A model generated the notes under the pieces. It did not search any database and was not told the DNA's origin. It saw only the letters and a program-made list of their open reading frames with translations. Position numbers and translations under genes: made by a program. A stretch of DNA of 64,000 nucleotides from Oscillospiraceae bacterium (GTDB lineage: Bacteria; Bacillota; Clostridia; Oscillospirales; Acutalibacteraceae), in assembly GCA_902802375.1 (NCBI GenBank), contig CADCLS010000010.1:48191-112190 (forward strand), given 5' to 3'. Position 1 is the first letter of the stretch, and each line of letters starts with the position of its first letter. Positions 1 to 8,279 of the stretch are shown one piece after another.

Positions 1-457
1 AAGCCTTAGTTCTGAAATTGTGTTTGTATCTTTCACGAAGATCTTTTTTTGTAACGTAATACTGCTCACCGTATTCATTGAAATTCGGATGCAGTTGTTT
101 AATCAAATCAACTATATCCATTTTGATGGGTTTTTCAACGACTTCATCAAATATTTCTTTGGCTTCCTCTTCACTGTAGCCGTACAGTGTTGCTACATCA
201 GTAAACCACCATTCAAAATCTTTGCGGATCTTTTCTTTGTATGAAGCGGGGGAATAGTATTCTATAATATAATCGTTCATAGCATCGGCAAGAGCGCTGA
301 AAGCTTGATGCCTTGAAGGTTTGCCTCTGCATGACTCTTCTAAATACTTTTTCAGCCGCCTTCTGAGGCCGTTCTCACCGTCAAGGTATTCTTTTACCGA
401 GTCATCAAGGCGAGCGACATCATACATATCCTGTATTATTTCATCGGCTATATTCAT
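1..457 (-). CDS. Hypothetical protein, 3' end outside window
   Basis: An open frame of 152 codons with no stop runs off the left edge. The ATG at 457 is preceded by a GGGGG ribosome-binding site around 466-471. The visible protein starts MNIADEIIQDMYDV and is acidic, helical and soluble, with a tryptophan pair near residue 79 and no signal peptide or membrane segment. I do not recognise a family. It lies 55 bases downstream of the ADP-ribosylglycohydrolase gene on the same strand and may be co-transcribed with it. Confidence 0.7.
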   Translation of the reverse strand, partial: MNIADEIIQDMYDVARLDDSVKEYLDGENGLRRRLKKYLEESCRGKPSRHQAFSALADAMNDYIIEYYSPASYKEKIRKDFEWWFTDVATLYGYSEEEAKEIFDEVVEKPIKMDIVDLIKQLHPNFNEYGEQYYVTKKDLRERYKHNFRTKA

Positions 458-512
458 AGTAAATATATCCCCCTGAAAAAATAGTCATATCGCAATATGA
501 AAAAGGTTTGCT

Positions 513-1370
513 TCAGACTTGTTTTATTTCGGCTTCCCATTTGGTCAACACACTTTTAAGAGGTTCATCCAAATAAGAAATAGCTTTTTCCCTTATCTGT
601 TCGGGGATACCGTAGGCCGCCTCGGCGATACTTCCGGTGATTGCCGCCAGAGTGTCGCTGTCGCCGCCTATTGAAATCGCATTTCTTATTGCATCTTCAA
701 AATCCGTACTTTCAAGGAAAGCAATAATCGCCTGCGGCACTGTTTCCTGACAGGTTTCGTTAAAGCGGTAGGTCGGCCTGATTTCGTCAAGCGTTTTTGA
801 CAAATCGTAACCGTATTCCTCTTCAATATGTTCTTTTATGCGCAGCTTGCACTCCGCCGGGTTGCTGTTTATGGGTTTGCCGCCTTCAAGACAGTAGCCG
901 CCGAAATAGAAGCGGCACAAAAATATCGCGTCCGCCGTTGCCAGGGCGCCTTTGACGCCCTCGGGGTGGTTGTGGGTAACTTTGGCAGACAGTTTTGTCA
1001 TATCATAAGCGTTGCCCGGGTATATGCCGGTCCTTGCAGTAAAGCCGCAATCCCAAACCCACGCACATGGAGAAACACGCATAGCAGAGCCGTTTCCGTA
1101 ACTGTTATACGGCTTTCTGTCGTCCGATAAAACCCATGCACCGAACCTGCCGCCGAAGCCAGAATCCGGATACATTCTGCCGTATTTCTTCATAGCGTCG
1201 ATAAAGTCGTCTTCTTCGCCGCCGTTCATTATTGCTTCCGCAACAGCACAGGTCATAACCGTATCGTCTGTAAAGAAACAGTCGTCCCTGAACAGCGGAA
1301 AATCTTTTGTTTTTATGTTGTTAAACTCGTAAACCGAGCCGACTATATCGCCGATAATTGCTCCTAACAT
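513..1370 (-). CDS. ADP-ribosylglycohydrolase family protein (DraG-like)
   Basis: A predicted enzyme that hydrolyses ADP-ribose linkages from proteins or related small molecules in the cytoplasm, using a binuclear Mg centre. The 285-residue protein fits the family length. It begins LGAIIGDIVGSVYEF, carries the metal-binding TDDT at residues 34-37, and has the second signature GGDSDT at about 235-240 followed by a long helix. The ATG at 1370 follows an AAGGGG ribosome-binding site. An unknown gene follows on the same strand. The natural substrate cannot be read from the sequence. No partner ADP-ribosyltransferase is visible in the window. Confidence 0.9.
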   Translation of the reverse strand: MLGAIIGDIVGSVYEFNNIKTKDFPLFRDDCFFTDDTVMTCAVAEAIMNGGEEDDFIDAMKKYGRMYPDSGFGGRFGAWVLSDDRKPYNSYGNGSAMRVSPCAWVWDCGFTARTGIYPGNAYDMTKLSAKVTHNHPEGVKGALATADAIFLCRFYFGGYCLEGGKPINSNPAECKLRIKEHIEEEYGYDLSKTLDEIRPTYRFNETCQETVPQAIIAFLESTDFEDAIRNAISIGGDSDTLAAITGSIAEAAYGIPEQIREKAISYLDEPLKSVLTKWEAEIKQV

Positions 1371-1558
1371 ATATTACCCCTTATAATTCTTAGTTAATTT
1401 GAGACTATTTTCTTTTTTGTTCAACACAAATAACCATAATAAAGTATACCATAAACGATATTTGTTGGCAACGCTTTTCAATTTGCGACAAAAAGCGATA
1501 GGATTATTATAGCGGCATATACTGTCCAAAAATAATCTCTTCAACAAAAAATTTTTAC

Positions 1559-1587
1559 TTGACAAACGAACAAATGTTCGTTATAAT
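1559..1587 (+). promoter_or_regulatory. Sigma-A promoter with embedded LexA box
   Basis: The sequence shows TTGACA (1559-1564), a 17-base spacer and TATAAT (1582-1587). The spacer holds CGAAC-AAAT-GTTCG (1567-1580), a perfect match to the Gram-positive LexA/DinR consensus CGAACNNNNGTTCG. LexA bound here would block RNA polymerase, so transcription of the mobile element to the right is inferred to be SOS-inducible. Confidence 0.85.
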
Positions 1588-1593
1588 GATACT

Positions 1594-1848
1594 TGTGATA
1601 ATTTCGCCCTGTGTGATTTTATCACGAAAACCGAATATTGGTGTCAACATATTATACATATTTGCGGGCTTTATCCCGCTAACGCTGCGGCGGGCTGAAT
1701 AAATTGCCGCACACATTCCTATCGCCTTTGGAACACGGGTGGGAAGCAAGTAGAGCGTTCCCGTCTCCTAACAAGAGCCGTTACATAGACACACTTTTTA
1801 AGCGAGGTAGTTGTCTCGCCTTTTAGTGTTTCTGTGTAACGGCTTTTT
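1594..1848 (+). ncRNA. Structured leader RNA ending in an intrinsic terminator
   Basis: This is the predicted transcript of the LexA-box promoter. It holds no convincing ORF. Small hairpins follow one another: GTGAT/ATCAC near 1612, GCGGG/CCCGC near 1663, GCGGC/GCCGC near 1688, and GGGAA/TTCCC inside ACGGG/CCCGT near 1735-1762. The last is a long stem (1777-1795 with 1825-1843, one internal hairpin) ending in TTTTTT. It could be an attenuator for the primase operon or a stand-alone small RNA. Confidence 0.5.
1777..1848 (+). terminator. Intrinsic terminator/attenuator of the mobile-element leader
   Basis: GCCGTTACA (1777-1785) pairs with TGTAACGGC (1835-1843). An almost continuous inner stem and an apical GCGAG/CTCGC hairpin extend it, and TTTTTT follows. 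It lies between the LexA-box promoter and the first gene of the element, so read-through must be controlled or a second promoter used. Confidence 0.75.
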
Positions 1849-1875
1849 TGTATGCAATTTTTTTATTTTTTTCAG

Positions 1876-2151
1876 AAACATATGCACAAACCGCCTGTTT
1901 TTTGACGATATATGAGGGGACTAAATTCAAGCAATTTAAAAAACTTTTGGGTAAAACTTAATTTTTAGGCGTTTTCGTTGCCTTATATATGGAGGTTATT
2001 AATTATCTGTAAATGTTTTCACAAACATATGCAAAAAATGGCCGATTTTTGACGTTAGATGAGGGGGCGATAAAAAAGAGTTTAAACAAATTGTAAATAT
2101 TTTTTCAAAAACCTTTCTTTTTGCCCATTATTTTTCCGAATAGTGAGGGGA
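1876..2151 (+). repeat. Three imperfect iteron-like direct repeats upstream of the primase
   Basis: Units at about 1876-1920, 2023-2066 and 2107-2151. The first two share AAACATATGCA, then TTTTTGACG and a TA-rich stretch ending ATGAGGGG. The third is more diverged but keeps AAACC, a poly-T stretch and GTGAGGGGA. The surrounding 300 bases are AT-rich and hold no gene. Placed before a P4/D5-type primase, they could be origin iterons or regulator sites. Confidence 0.5.
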
Positions 2152-2375
2152 TATTTTTTCGGAGAGTACATATCAACCCTAAAACGAATAAACCGCCTAC
2201 GGCGATTTAGATAAATGCACCTTGACAATTTAATGACCGTCTGAATGGGATATGACTATGCGATGATGTCTGTGAGCGGCAGACGGAGCGTGGCGACTCC
2301 GGAGAGATCCTCGGGAAGGAACTGCATTCAGGTAAAGCGGCGAAACCAAAATTTTTTAGAAAGGAGGCCGAGTTG
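2152..2375 (+). other. Non-coding leader before the primase gene, with a 7-bp stem
   Basis: No gene is seen. CCGTCTG (2237-2243) can pair with CAGACGG (2280-2286), and GC-rich potential hairpins follow at 2290-2320. A TTGACA at 2223 lacks a well-spaced -10. The region ends in AAAGGAGG before a short ORF. It could be a structured 5' UTR or part of an origin. Confidence 0.3.
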
Positions 2376-2429
2376 ATGAATAAAAATTTCAACGGAAGGA
2401 GGTGGAAAGAATGGAAGCAACAAAAATAG
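2376..2429 (+). CDS. Possible 17-aa leader peptide overlapping the primase start
   Basis: The ATG at 2376 has its own AAAGGAGG site (2361-2368). The frame encodes a basic 17-residue peptide rich in Lys, Arg, Asn and Trp, ending at TAG 2427-2429, past the primase start at 2411. The primase Shine-Dalgarno lies inside this ORF, an arrangement typical of translational coupling. Without homologues its reality is uncertain. Confidence 0.35.
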   Translation: MNKNFNGRRWKEWKQQK

Positions 2430-3811
2430 ATAAACTGCCGGATTTTGTTTCTTTCGATAAACACGGTGAGCCGAAACTAATCGGTTCTTTGCTTGCAAAG
2501 CATGTGCGTGAAAATCTTTTCTACAAAATTGTTCGGGATAGTGGCAGAAGCGATCAGCAGATTTATGTCTATGCTGGCGGCGTGTACAAGCCCTGCTCGG
2601 CAGCACTATTTAAAGGATATATCAAAAGGTTTGTGTCGGATATTGATGAGGAATATGTAAAAATGTCCGGCATCAACGAAGCGTACAAGCAACTCACAAC
2701 CGACCTTGAATATATCGGGATTGAGGAGCTTGACGCGGACGAAAGCATCATAAATTTCCGCAACGGAATTTTAAAAATTTCGGACGGTGACTTAAAACTT
2801 TTACCCCACTCCCCGGAATATCTTTCTACAATTCAGATTCCCTGTGACTGGACCGACAAAAAAGTTTCTACACCCGTATTTGATAATTATCTCAAAACTC
2901 TTACAAACGGAGATAAAGAAATTGAAAATTTATTGCTCGAATTTATGGGTGCAGTAATATCCAATGTAAAAGGCTACCGTATGAAAAAATCTCTTTTTAT
3001 GGTCGGCCCCGGAGACACAGGAAAGTCACAACTAAAATCTTTATGCGAGAAACTAATCGGTCCTGAAAATTACAGCGGATGTGAGCTTTCGGATTTAGAA
3101 GAACGATTCGGGACAAGCGACCTTTACTGTAAGCGGCTCATCGGCAGTGCGGACGCATCGGGAATGAAGGTAAAAGAGTTTAAGACATTTAAGAAGCTGA
3201 CCGGCGGAGATACCATTCGTGCAGAGTTCAAAGGTCTTAAAGCGTTTAACTTCACCTACAACGGACTTATGTGGTTATGTATGAATAATTTACCGAAGTT
3301 CGGCGGAGACAACGGACCGTGGGTTTACGAAAGAATTATGGTTGTTTGCTGTAATAATGTTATCCCCAAAGACAAACAAGATAAGACACTGCTTGAAAAA
3401 ATGTTTGCCGAACGGCAAGGAATTATTCAAAAAGCAGTAAAGGCGCTGACAAAAGTTATTGCGAACGGTTACAGGTTTGACGAGCCGAAAAGTGTTATCG
3501 AGATGAGGGAAAAATATATGAACGATAACAACACGGTAGTAACTTTTTTCAGGGAGTGTATGTGCGAGCGTGAGGGTAACCGATCGTTTGATGATTGCAC
3601 AACCGGCAAAATTTTCAAAGCATACAAGGCGTGGTGCAGAAATAATTATCCCGGCTTTTGCGAAACCGAGCGAGATTTCAGAAAAGAAATTTCCAAGATA
3701 ATCGGCGGCGAATACAAGGAGATTATTACCCGCAGGGGCGGTTCTTCTTACTTCAAGAATTATACGCTCACCCTTGAAGCAAAGAGAGATTACTGCATTA
3801 CCGCTGCGTAA
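2411..3811 (+). CDS. Phage/plasmid primase-helicase, P4/D5 family
   Basis: A 466-residue protein predicted to prime and unwind DNA for replication of the mobile element. A superfamily-3 helicase region in the second half carries Walker A GPGDTGKS at about 199-206, an acidic segment near LIGSADASG, and a later MNNLP motif typical of the P4 alpha/D5 C-terminal domain. The N-terminal half is shorter than in full P4 primases and shows no zinc finger, so priming activity is unproven. The ATG at 2411 has AAGGAGG just upstream; an upstream in-frame GTG at 2402 is less likely. Iteron-like repeats precede it and mobilization genes follow. Confidence 0.85.
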   Translation: MEATKIDKLPDFVSFDKHGEPKLIGSLLAKHVRENLFYKIVRDSGRSDQQIYVYAGGVYKPCSAALFKGYIKRFVSDIDEEYVKMSGINEAYKQLTTDLEYIGIEELDADESIINFRNGILKISDGDLKLLPHSPEYLSTIQIPCDWTDKKVSTPVFDNYLKTLTNGDKEIENLLLEFMGAVISNVKGYRMKKSLFMVGPGDTGKSQLKSLCEKLIGPENYSGCELSDLEERFGTSDLYCKRLIGSADASGMKVKEFKTFKKLTGGDTIRAEFKGLKAFNFTYNGLMWLCMNNLPKFGGDNGPWVYERIMVVCCNNVIPKDKQDKTLLEKMFAERQGIIQKAVKALTKVIANGYRFDEPKSVIEMREKYMNDNNTVVTFFRECMCEREGNRSFDDCTTGKIFKAYKAWCRNNYPGFCETERDFRKEISKIIGGEYKEIITRRGGSSYFKNYTLTLEAKRDYCITAA

Positions 3812-3891
3812 GTAAAGTGGAAAAGTACTGCTACTACTGCTACCAAACAAAGGAAAGGAGATGATGCTTTATGGGGGTATAAAAACTATGC

Positions 3892-3985
3892 GGCTATACG
3901 GGGCTATATTATCCGTAAGAATAGCGAGCATAGGTTTTGTATAGCCAAAACCGGAGGCGCACTTAAAGTGCGTTAGGGAGAACCC
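3892..3985 (+). other. Candidate origin of transfer (oriT)
   Basis: The 205-base gap before mobC holds an inverted repeat GGCTATAC (3892-3899)/GTATAGCC (3939-3946). After it comes GGAGGCGCACTTA (3953-3965), whose complement TAAGTGCGCCTCC closely resembles the RSF1010/pIP501-type nic core TAAGTGCGCCCT. A TTAGGG/CCCTAA hairpin follows at 3973-3988. Position beside mobC and the relaxase supports an oriT. The exact nick is inferred from similarity only. Confidence 0.6.
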
Positions 3986-4017
3986 TAAAACCCCAATCGA
4001 GAGGAGGTGAGAAACTA

Positions 4018-4374
4018 ATGAGAGAAAGAAACAAACAGTTTAGTTTCCGGCTTTATCAGTCAGAACTAAACAAAATTAAAGCCAAGGCTAAAAAGTGCGG
4101 TCTTGCGGTATCGGAATATATCCGCAACTGTGCGCTTGACCGCAAGGTTATGGAAATGCCGCGCGAAGGACTAAGGTCTGCCTACTCTAAAATCGGCAAT
4201 GTAATCGGCGAACTTCAGAATTACAGCGACAGCGAAAAAGAGATTGCCATATTAAGAGAAGTGCAAACTATTCTGCTTGACCTTTATCACGGAAAGGAGG
4301 TGACCGCTATTGGCGACAACCAAGATATGGCAGATAAAGTGTGGTCTGTCTCAAGTCATAAAGTACGCAAGTAA
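4018..4374 (+). CDS. MobC-like relaxosome accessory protein
   Basis: A 118-residue protein predicted to bind oriT and help the relaxase nick DNA. The N-terminal QFSFRLYQSELNKI followed by a helix-turn-helix stretch ending SEYIRNCAL is the ribbon-helix-helix pattern of plasmid MobC proteins. The C-terminal half carries the usual conserved helix (IGNVIGELQNY). The ATG at 4018 has GAGGAGGTGA upstream. The 3' end overlaps the relaxase start by 65 bases, and the relaxase ribosome-binding site lies inside mobC, so the two are probably translationally coupled. Confidence 0.85.
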   Translation: MRERNKQFSFRLYQSELNKIKAKAKKCGLAVSEYIRNCALDRKVMEMPREGLRSAYSKIGNVIGELQNYSDSEKEIAILREVQTILLDLYHGKEVTAIGDNQDMADKVWSVSSHKVRK

Positions 4375-5803
4375 TCCTAAAAAAACAAAGCTTTCGGACT
4401 TAGAGCAGGTTATCCGTTATGCTTCCGATAAGAGTAAGACCACCGATGAGGACGAGCAGTTCTATGCCGTAACGGGTATTAACTGCAATGCCGAAACGGC
4501 AGCCCAAGAAATGCGTCAAGTTCAAGAGCGATTTGGCAAAACAGGCGGTAATGTAGCATACCATGCTTACCAGAGTTTTAAGACCGGTGAAGTTACACCC
4601 GAGCAGTGCCACCGCTTAGGGGTAGAATTGGCACAGAAGATGTGGGGCGATAAATACCAGGTATTAGTCGCCAGCCATTTCAATACCAAAACCCTGCACA
4701 ATCATTTTATCATTCAGCCGGTGTCTATCTGGGACGGCAGGAAATACGACTGCAATATACGCGAGTATTACCGTATGCGTAGGCTTTCCGACGAGATGTG
4801 CGCAAGAGAGGGTTTGACCGTTATTGAACACCCTAAAAAGCGTGCACCTCGTCCTATTTATATCGCCGAAAAGAATGGAGAGCCTACCAAATACAATCTT
4901 ATGCGTGAGGCAATAGACAGGGCGCTTCATGTCAGCATCAGCACAAACGACTTTGTTTACGCCATGAAAAAGCAGGGTTACTTTGTATATCTTAATACTG
5001 ATTATAAGTACGCCACTATTCGCTCTTATAATGCAAAACGGGGAACCCGTCTTTACAGGCTGGGCTTTCAGTATGACAGGTATGCAATTCTTGACCGCAT
5101 TGAAGAAAACTCTCAGTATGACCGGCAAGGCACTATAGACCGCTTTAACGATATGTTTTATAAGTACAGTTATGAATGGGTATATGCTAATCCGCCTAAA
5201 AAGGATTATTACCGCCGCAAAGAGTTTTATGACCTTGATATCCGCAGAGCTTCGCTTTTGGAAATCTATGTTGTGCTGTTTGTCTTGATTCTTGATTTGG
5301 CGATTGAGATTATATCACTTGCCATAGAATTACTGCTACCCGAAACGCATGTGCCGGGATATATTATTGCAGCAGATATGAAAGCAAAATCGCCCGAAGT
5401 CCTTGAAGCGTCGCGGTCGTTTGAACGGTACAGCAGGCAGGTTATACTCATGTCCGAAGAAAAGTTCAAAACGGTTGACGAAGTTCGGGAGTATATTTCA
5501 AAGCGTGAGCTTGACATTGCGGATTTCAAGAAATACCGAGAGCATTTTCGGAACAAATTGCGTAATGAAAAAGACCCTAAGAAAATACGCGAGTACAGCG
5601 AAAAGCGAGACAGTTGCACACGGATACTATCACATCTTCGTAAGCAAAAAGAAACTGCACAGACAATTCTAAACGATATACCAAAGGTCAGAGAATTGCT
5701 TGAAGCCGAAAAGAATATTCAGCGAGGCACAGACCCGTATGAAGTAGCGAACGGATATATTATCCGTGACGCTAAAAACGAAAAAGAAAGTATTACAAAA
5801 TAA
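4310..5803 (+). CDS. Relaxase/mobilization nuclease (MobA/VirD2 family)
   Basis: A 497-residue DNA strand transferase expected to nick oriT and pilot the strand into a recipient through the conjugation pore of a helper element. The start IWQIKCGLSQVIKYASNPKKT is typical of Gram-positive relaxases. The metal-binding histidine motif SHFNTKTLHNHF lies at about 122-133. A hydrophobic stretch near 320-345 and a basic, charged coiled-coil C-terminus follow. TTG at 4310 is chosen because GGAAAGGAGG precedes it and the first in-frame ATG is well inside the conserved domain. No coupling protein or type IV secretion genes are present, so the element is mobilizable rather than self-transmissible. Confidence 0.9.
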   Translation: MATTKIWQIKCGLSQVIKYASNPKKTKLSDLEQVIRYASDKSKTTDEDEQFYAVTGINCNAETAAQEMRQVQERFGKTGGNVAYHAYQSFKTGEVTPEQCHRLGVELAQKMWGDKYQVLVASHFNTKTLHNHFIIQPVSIWDGRKYDCNIREYYRMRRLSDEMCAREGLTVIEHPKKRAPRPIYIAEKNGEPTKYNLMREAIDRALHVSISTNDFVYAMKKQGYFVYLNTDYKYATIRSYNAKRGTRLYRLGFQYDRYAILDRIEENSQYDRQGTIDRFNDMFYKYSYEWVYANPPKKDYYRRKEFYDLDIRRASLLEIYVVLFVLILDLAIEIISLAIELLLPETHVPGYIIAADMKAKSPEVLEASRSFERYSRQVILMSEEKFKTVDEVREYISKRELDIADFKKYREHFRNKLRNEKDPKKIREYSEKRDSCTRILSHLRKQKETAQTILNDIPKVRELLEAEKNIQRGTDPYEVANGYIIRDAKNEKESITK

Positions 5804-5889
5804 AAAGCCGTTCATTTTGCATTTATTTTATTATCATCTTTGTGGAACGGCAGACAAAACAAAAACAAGAAAAAAGAGAGGTATTAAAA

Positions 5890-6763
5890 ATGAAAAACCA
5901 AACAAAAATGTCTGCCGAAAAAGTAGATGTGAAACAAAAACCGAAACTCCAAAATGTAAAACTCGAAAAACTTCATCCGTTTGAGGGACATCCTTACAAG
6001 ATAGTGGATGACGAATCAATGGAGGAACTAAAAACAAGTATTGCAGAGAAAGGACTGTTAAACAGAATAATCGTCCGACCGATTGAAAACACTGACGAAT
6101 ATGAAATAATCTCCGGTCACAGGAGAGTGCACGCCGCCGAGCTTCTTGAAATGAAAGAGTTACCGTTATTTCATCGGTCGTGACGAGGCAACCGTTTTAA
6201 TGGTCGATTCAAACTGTCAGCGTGAGAGTCTATCCCCTATGGAAAAAGCGAAGGCATATAAGATGAAAGCCGATGCATTATCGCATCGGGGAATAACTTG
6301 TGGACAAGTTGGCCACAAGTCAAGAGACAGTGTTTCAAAAACTGACAGCGGTCGCACCGTTCAACGCCTTATCCGATTGACCTACCTTGTCCCAGAACTG
6401 CAAGAGTATGTAGACGAAGGCAAGATGAAAGTATCTCCGGCAGTGGAGATTTCTTTTCTTGACGAAGAGGCACAGCGGGATATTGTAGACCTAATTACCG
6501 AAACCGATGTGTTCCCCTCGCACGCTCAGGCTATACGGATGAAACAACTATATGAAAAAGGCACACTTGACTACGATTCTGTAAATGAAATAATGTCCGA
6601 ACTCAAGCCCAATCAGGTGGAAAAGTTAAAGATTCCTATGGACAGTATAAGGCAGTATGCCCCAAAGGGTGCCACGCCCAAGGATATTGAAGAACTTGTA
6701 GTCCGGCTAATGAAACAAAATTACGAACGCCAGTGCCGTCTGCGCGACGACGACGCAAGATAA
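5890..6763 (+). pseudogene. ParB/RepB-like partition protein, split by a frameshift
   Basis: Frame one (ATG 5890, AGAGAGG upstream) encodes a ParB N-terminal nuclease-like domain with the ISGHRR box and stops at TGA 6181-6183. A second frame, +1 relative to it, continues the family sequence from about 6170 (FIGRDEATVLMVDSNCQRE) to 6763, including the KAKAYKM helix-turn-helix region. One extra base in TTATTTCATC (6166-6175) would explain the break. It may be a real lesion, a sequencing error or programmed +1 frameshifting. No ParA is present. In an integrated element such proteins may act in regulation or stabilisation. Confidence 0.7.
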
Positions 6764-6776
6764 GGGGGTGCGATAT

Positions 6777-6980
6777 ATGAGTGAATTAGCGCTGACAAGA
6801 GAGGATAAAAATCTTATGCAGTTTATAGGCACAAAAGAAGTTGCCGCCCTCATGGGTTGCTCTATTCCCGTAGCAAGGCAGATCATGCGGCGAAAGGATT
6901 TCCCGCTTATTAAGTGCGGTAAAAATCTTAAAGTAATGAAATCCAAACTAATCGAGTGGGCGTCGGTCAGGCGAATATAA
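6777..6980 (+). CDS. Excisionase-like small DNA-binding protein
   Basis: A 67-residue protein with a MerR/excisionase-type helix-turn-helix: IGTKEVAALMGCSIPVARQIM, then the KCGKNLKV wing. Such proteins bend DNA at att sites and shift the integrase towards excision. The ATG at 6777 follows GGGGGTG; an in-frame GTG at 6768 has no such site. It sits directly before the integrase gene, the usual xis-int order. Confidence 0.75.
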   Translation: MSELALTREDKNLMQFIGTKEVAALMGCSIPVARQIMRRKDFPLIKCGKNLKVMKSKLIEWASVRRI

Positions 6981-6999
6981 GCACACATTTGAAATCTGT

Positions 7000-7041
7000 A
7001 AGGGTGTTGTTTTACAATGCCCTTGCAGAGGGTTTGTAAAA
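7000..7041 (+). promoter_or_regulatory. Two mutually exclusive hairpins before the integrase gene
   Basis: AAGGGTGTTGT (7000-7010) pairs with ACAATGCCCTT (7014-7024). Alternatively TTTTACAA (7010-7017) and CCCT (7020-7023) pair with AGGG (7029-7032) and TTGTAAAA (7034-7041). The two folds share bases and cannot coexist. This is the layout of a riboregulator for the integrase start at 7064; the trigger is unknown. Confidence 0.4.
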
Positions 7042-7063
7042 TATTAAAGAAAGGAGTTTTGCG

Positions 7064-8242
7064 ATGCCTAAAAAACCAAAAAAGCGTATGAACGGCGACG
7101 GCTCGTTTTGGTTCAGTGAAGCAAGAAATATGTGGCGTTACCGTGCCACCGTCCCGAATCAATACGACAGCGACGGTAAACCCGTTCGTAAAACAGTTTA
7201 CGGCAAAACCCAGGCGGAGTGCCGCAAAAAGATGAATGAAATTCTTAATTTATATGAAAACGGCACGGTGTTTTCCGCAGACGAAATCACCGTTTACCAT
7301 TACGGCAAGAAGCTGATCGATAAGAAGCTGCGGCTTAACAAGATCCAAATTCAAACGGCGCACCGGGAAAATGAAACTCTTAAAATTCTTGAACCGATTT
7401 CCGGGATCCGCATACAGGACGCAACGCCGAAAATTATTCAAGATTTTCTTATCGACCACTGCACTAAATACGCCAATTCGGTAATCGATAAGGTGTATAT
7501 GCTGCTCGGCAGGATATTCAGAGGCGCCGTAAACGAAAAAATCATCGGCGAAAACCCGATGACATTAGTGGAAAAACCGCGTTCGTCCAAACGGCAACCA
7601 AAGGTGCGAGCACTGACGCTTGACGAGCAAGCGGAATTCGTCCGTCTCCTCAACACAGAGGACATTGCCTACGCCGGTGAAATGCTGTTGTCACTCTTTA
7701 CCGGTATGCGAATGGGCGAGGTTGTTGCCCTCACTGTTTCGGACATTGATTTTAAGGGCGGTTATATAAATATCCACCGCACCATGGCGACCGACGATAA
7801 GGGCAACCCGTTTATAAACGAACAGACCAAGACCAGTACCGGGATGCGGCGAATAAAGATAACCGATGGCGTGCGGAAATTACTCACCGAGTTATGTGCC
7901 GGCAAAAGCGCGGAGGAATTTGTCTTTGCACGGGAAAACGGCGACTTCATATCCCGCCAAATGGTATACAGCGGTTTCAAACGGATGATGGATAAATACC
8001 ATTTTATAAGACCACAGGTCAATATGAAGGCCAACCTCCACTCTCTGCGGCACACCTTTGCAACGCGATGTATTGAATCGGGGATGCAAGCGAAGGTTTT
8101 ACAGCACATTTTAGGGCACAAAGATATTACCACCACTTATAACATCTACGGTGATGTGTTTGACCGCTTTGAGTTTGACAATATTGTCGCCGCAGAGCAG
8201 TATATGACCGGATTGGGACTATCTCCCGGAATGTCCGCATAG
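7064..8242 (+). CDS. Tyrosine-type site-specific integrase
   Basis: A 392-residue recombinase that integrates and excises the element. The N-terminus (FWFSEARNMWRYRATV) is an AP2-like arm-binding domain, followed by a SAM-like core-binding domain and the catalytic domain. Catalytic residues visible are Arg near 216 in GMRMGE, HxxR near 326-329 (LHSLRHTF), His near 352 (LGHKD) and Tyr near 362 (YNIYGDVF). All are intact, so it is probably active. The ATG at 7064 follows AAAGGAG. It is the last gene before the arm-type repeats and tRNA-Gln. Confidence 0.93.
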   Translation: MPKKPKKRMNGDGSFWFSEARNMWRYRATVPNQYDSDGKPVRKTVYGKTQAECRKKMNEILNLYENGTVFSADEITVYHYGKKLIDKKLRLNKIQIQTAHRENETLKILEPISGIRIQDATPKIIQDFLIDHCTKYANSVIDKVYMLLGRIFRGAVNEKIIGENPMTLVEKPRSSKRQPKVRALTLDEQAEFVRLLNTEDIAYAGEMLLSLFTGMRMGEVVALTVSDIDFKGGYINIHRTMATDDKGNPFINEQTKTSTGMRRIKITDGVRKLLTELCAGKSAEEFVFARENGDFISRQMVYSGFKRMMDKYHFIRPQVNMKANLHSLRHTFATRCIESGMQAKVLQHILGHKDITTTYNIYGDVFDRFEFDNIVAAEQYMTGLGLSPGMSA

Positions 8243-8279
8243 CACCGAAACCGGCAAAAATGTGCCTTTTATATGAAAA

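Noticed and set aside
247-257. GGGGAATAG matching the tRNA-Gln 3' region, as a possible left att site
   Set aside because: The match is about nine bases, lies inside the partial coding frame, and does not extend. Chance is more likely.
828-1130. 100-codon open frame opposite the ADP-ribosylglycohydrolase gene
   Set aside because: It is antisense to a clear enzyme gene, has no ribosome-binding site and no family resemblance.
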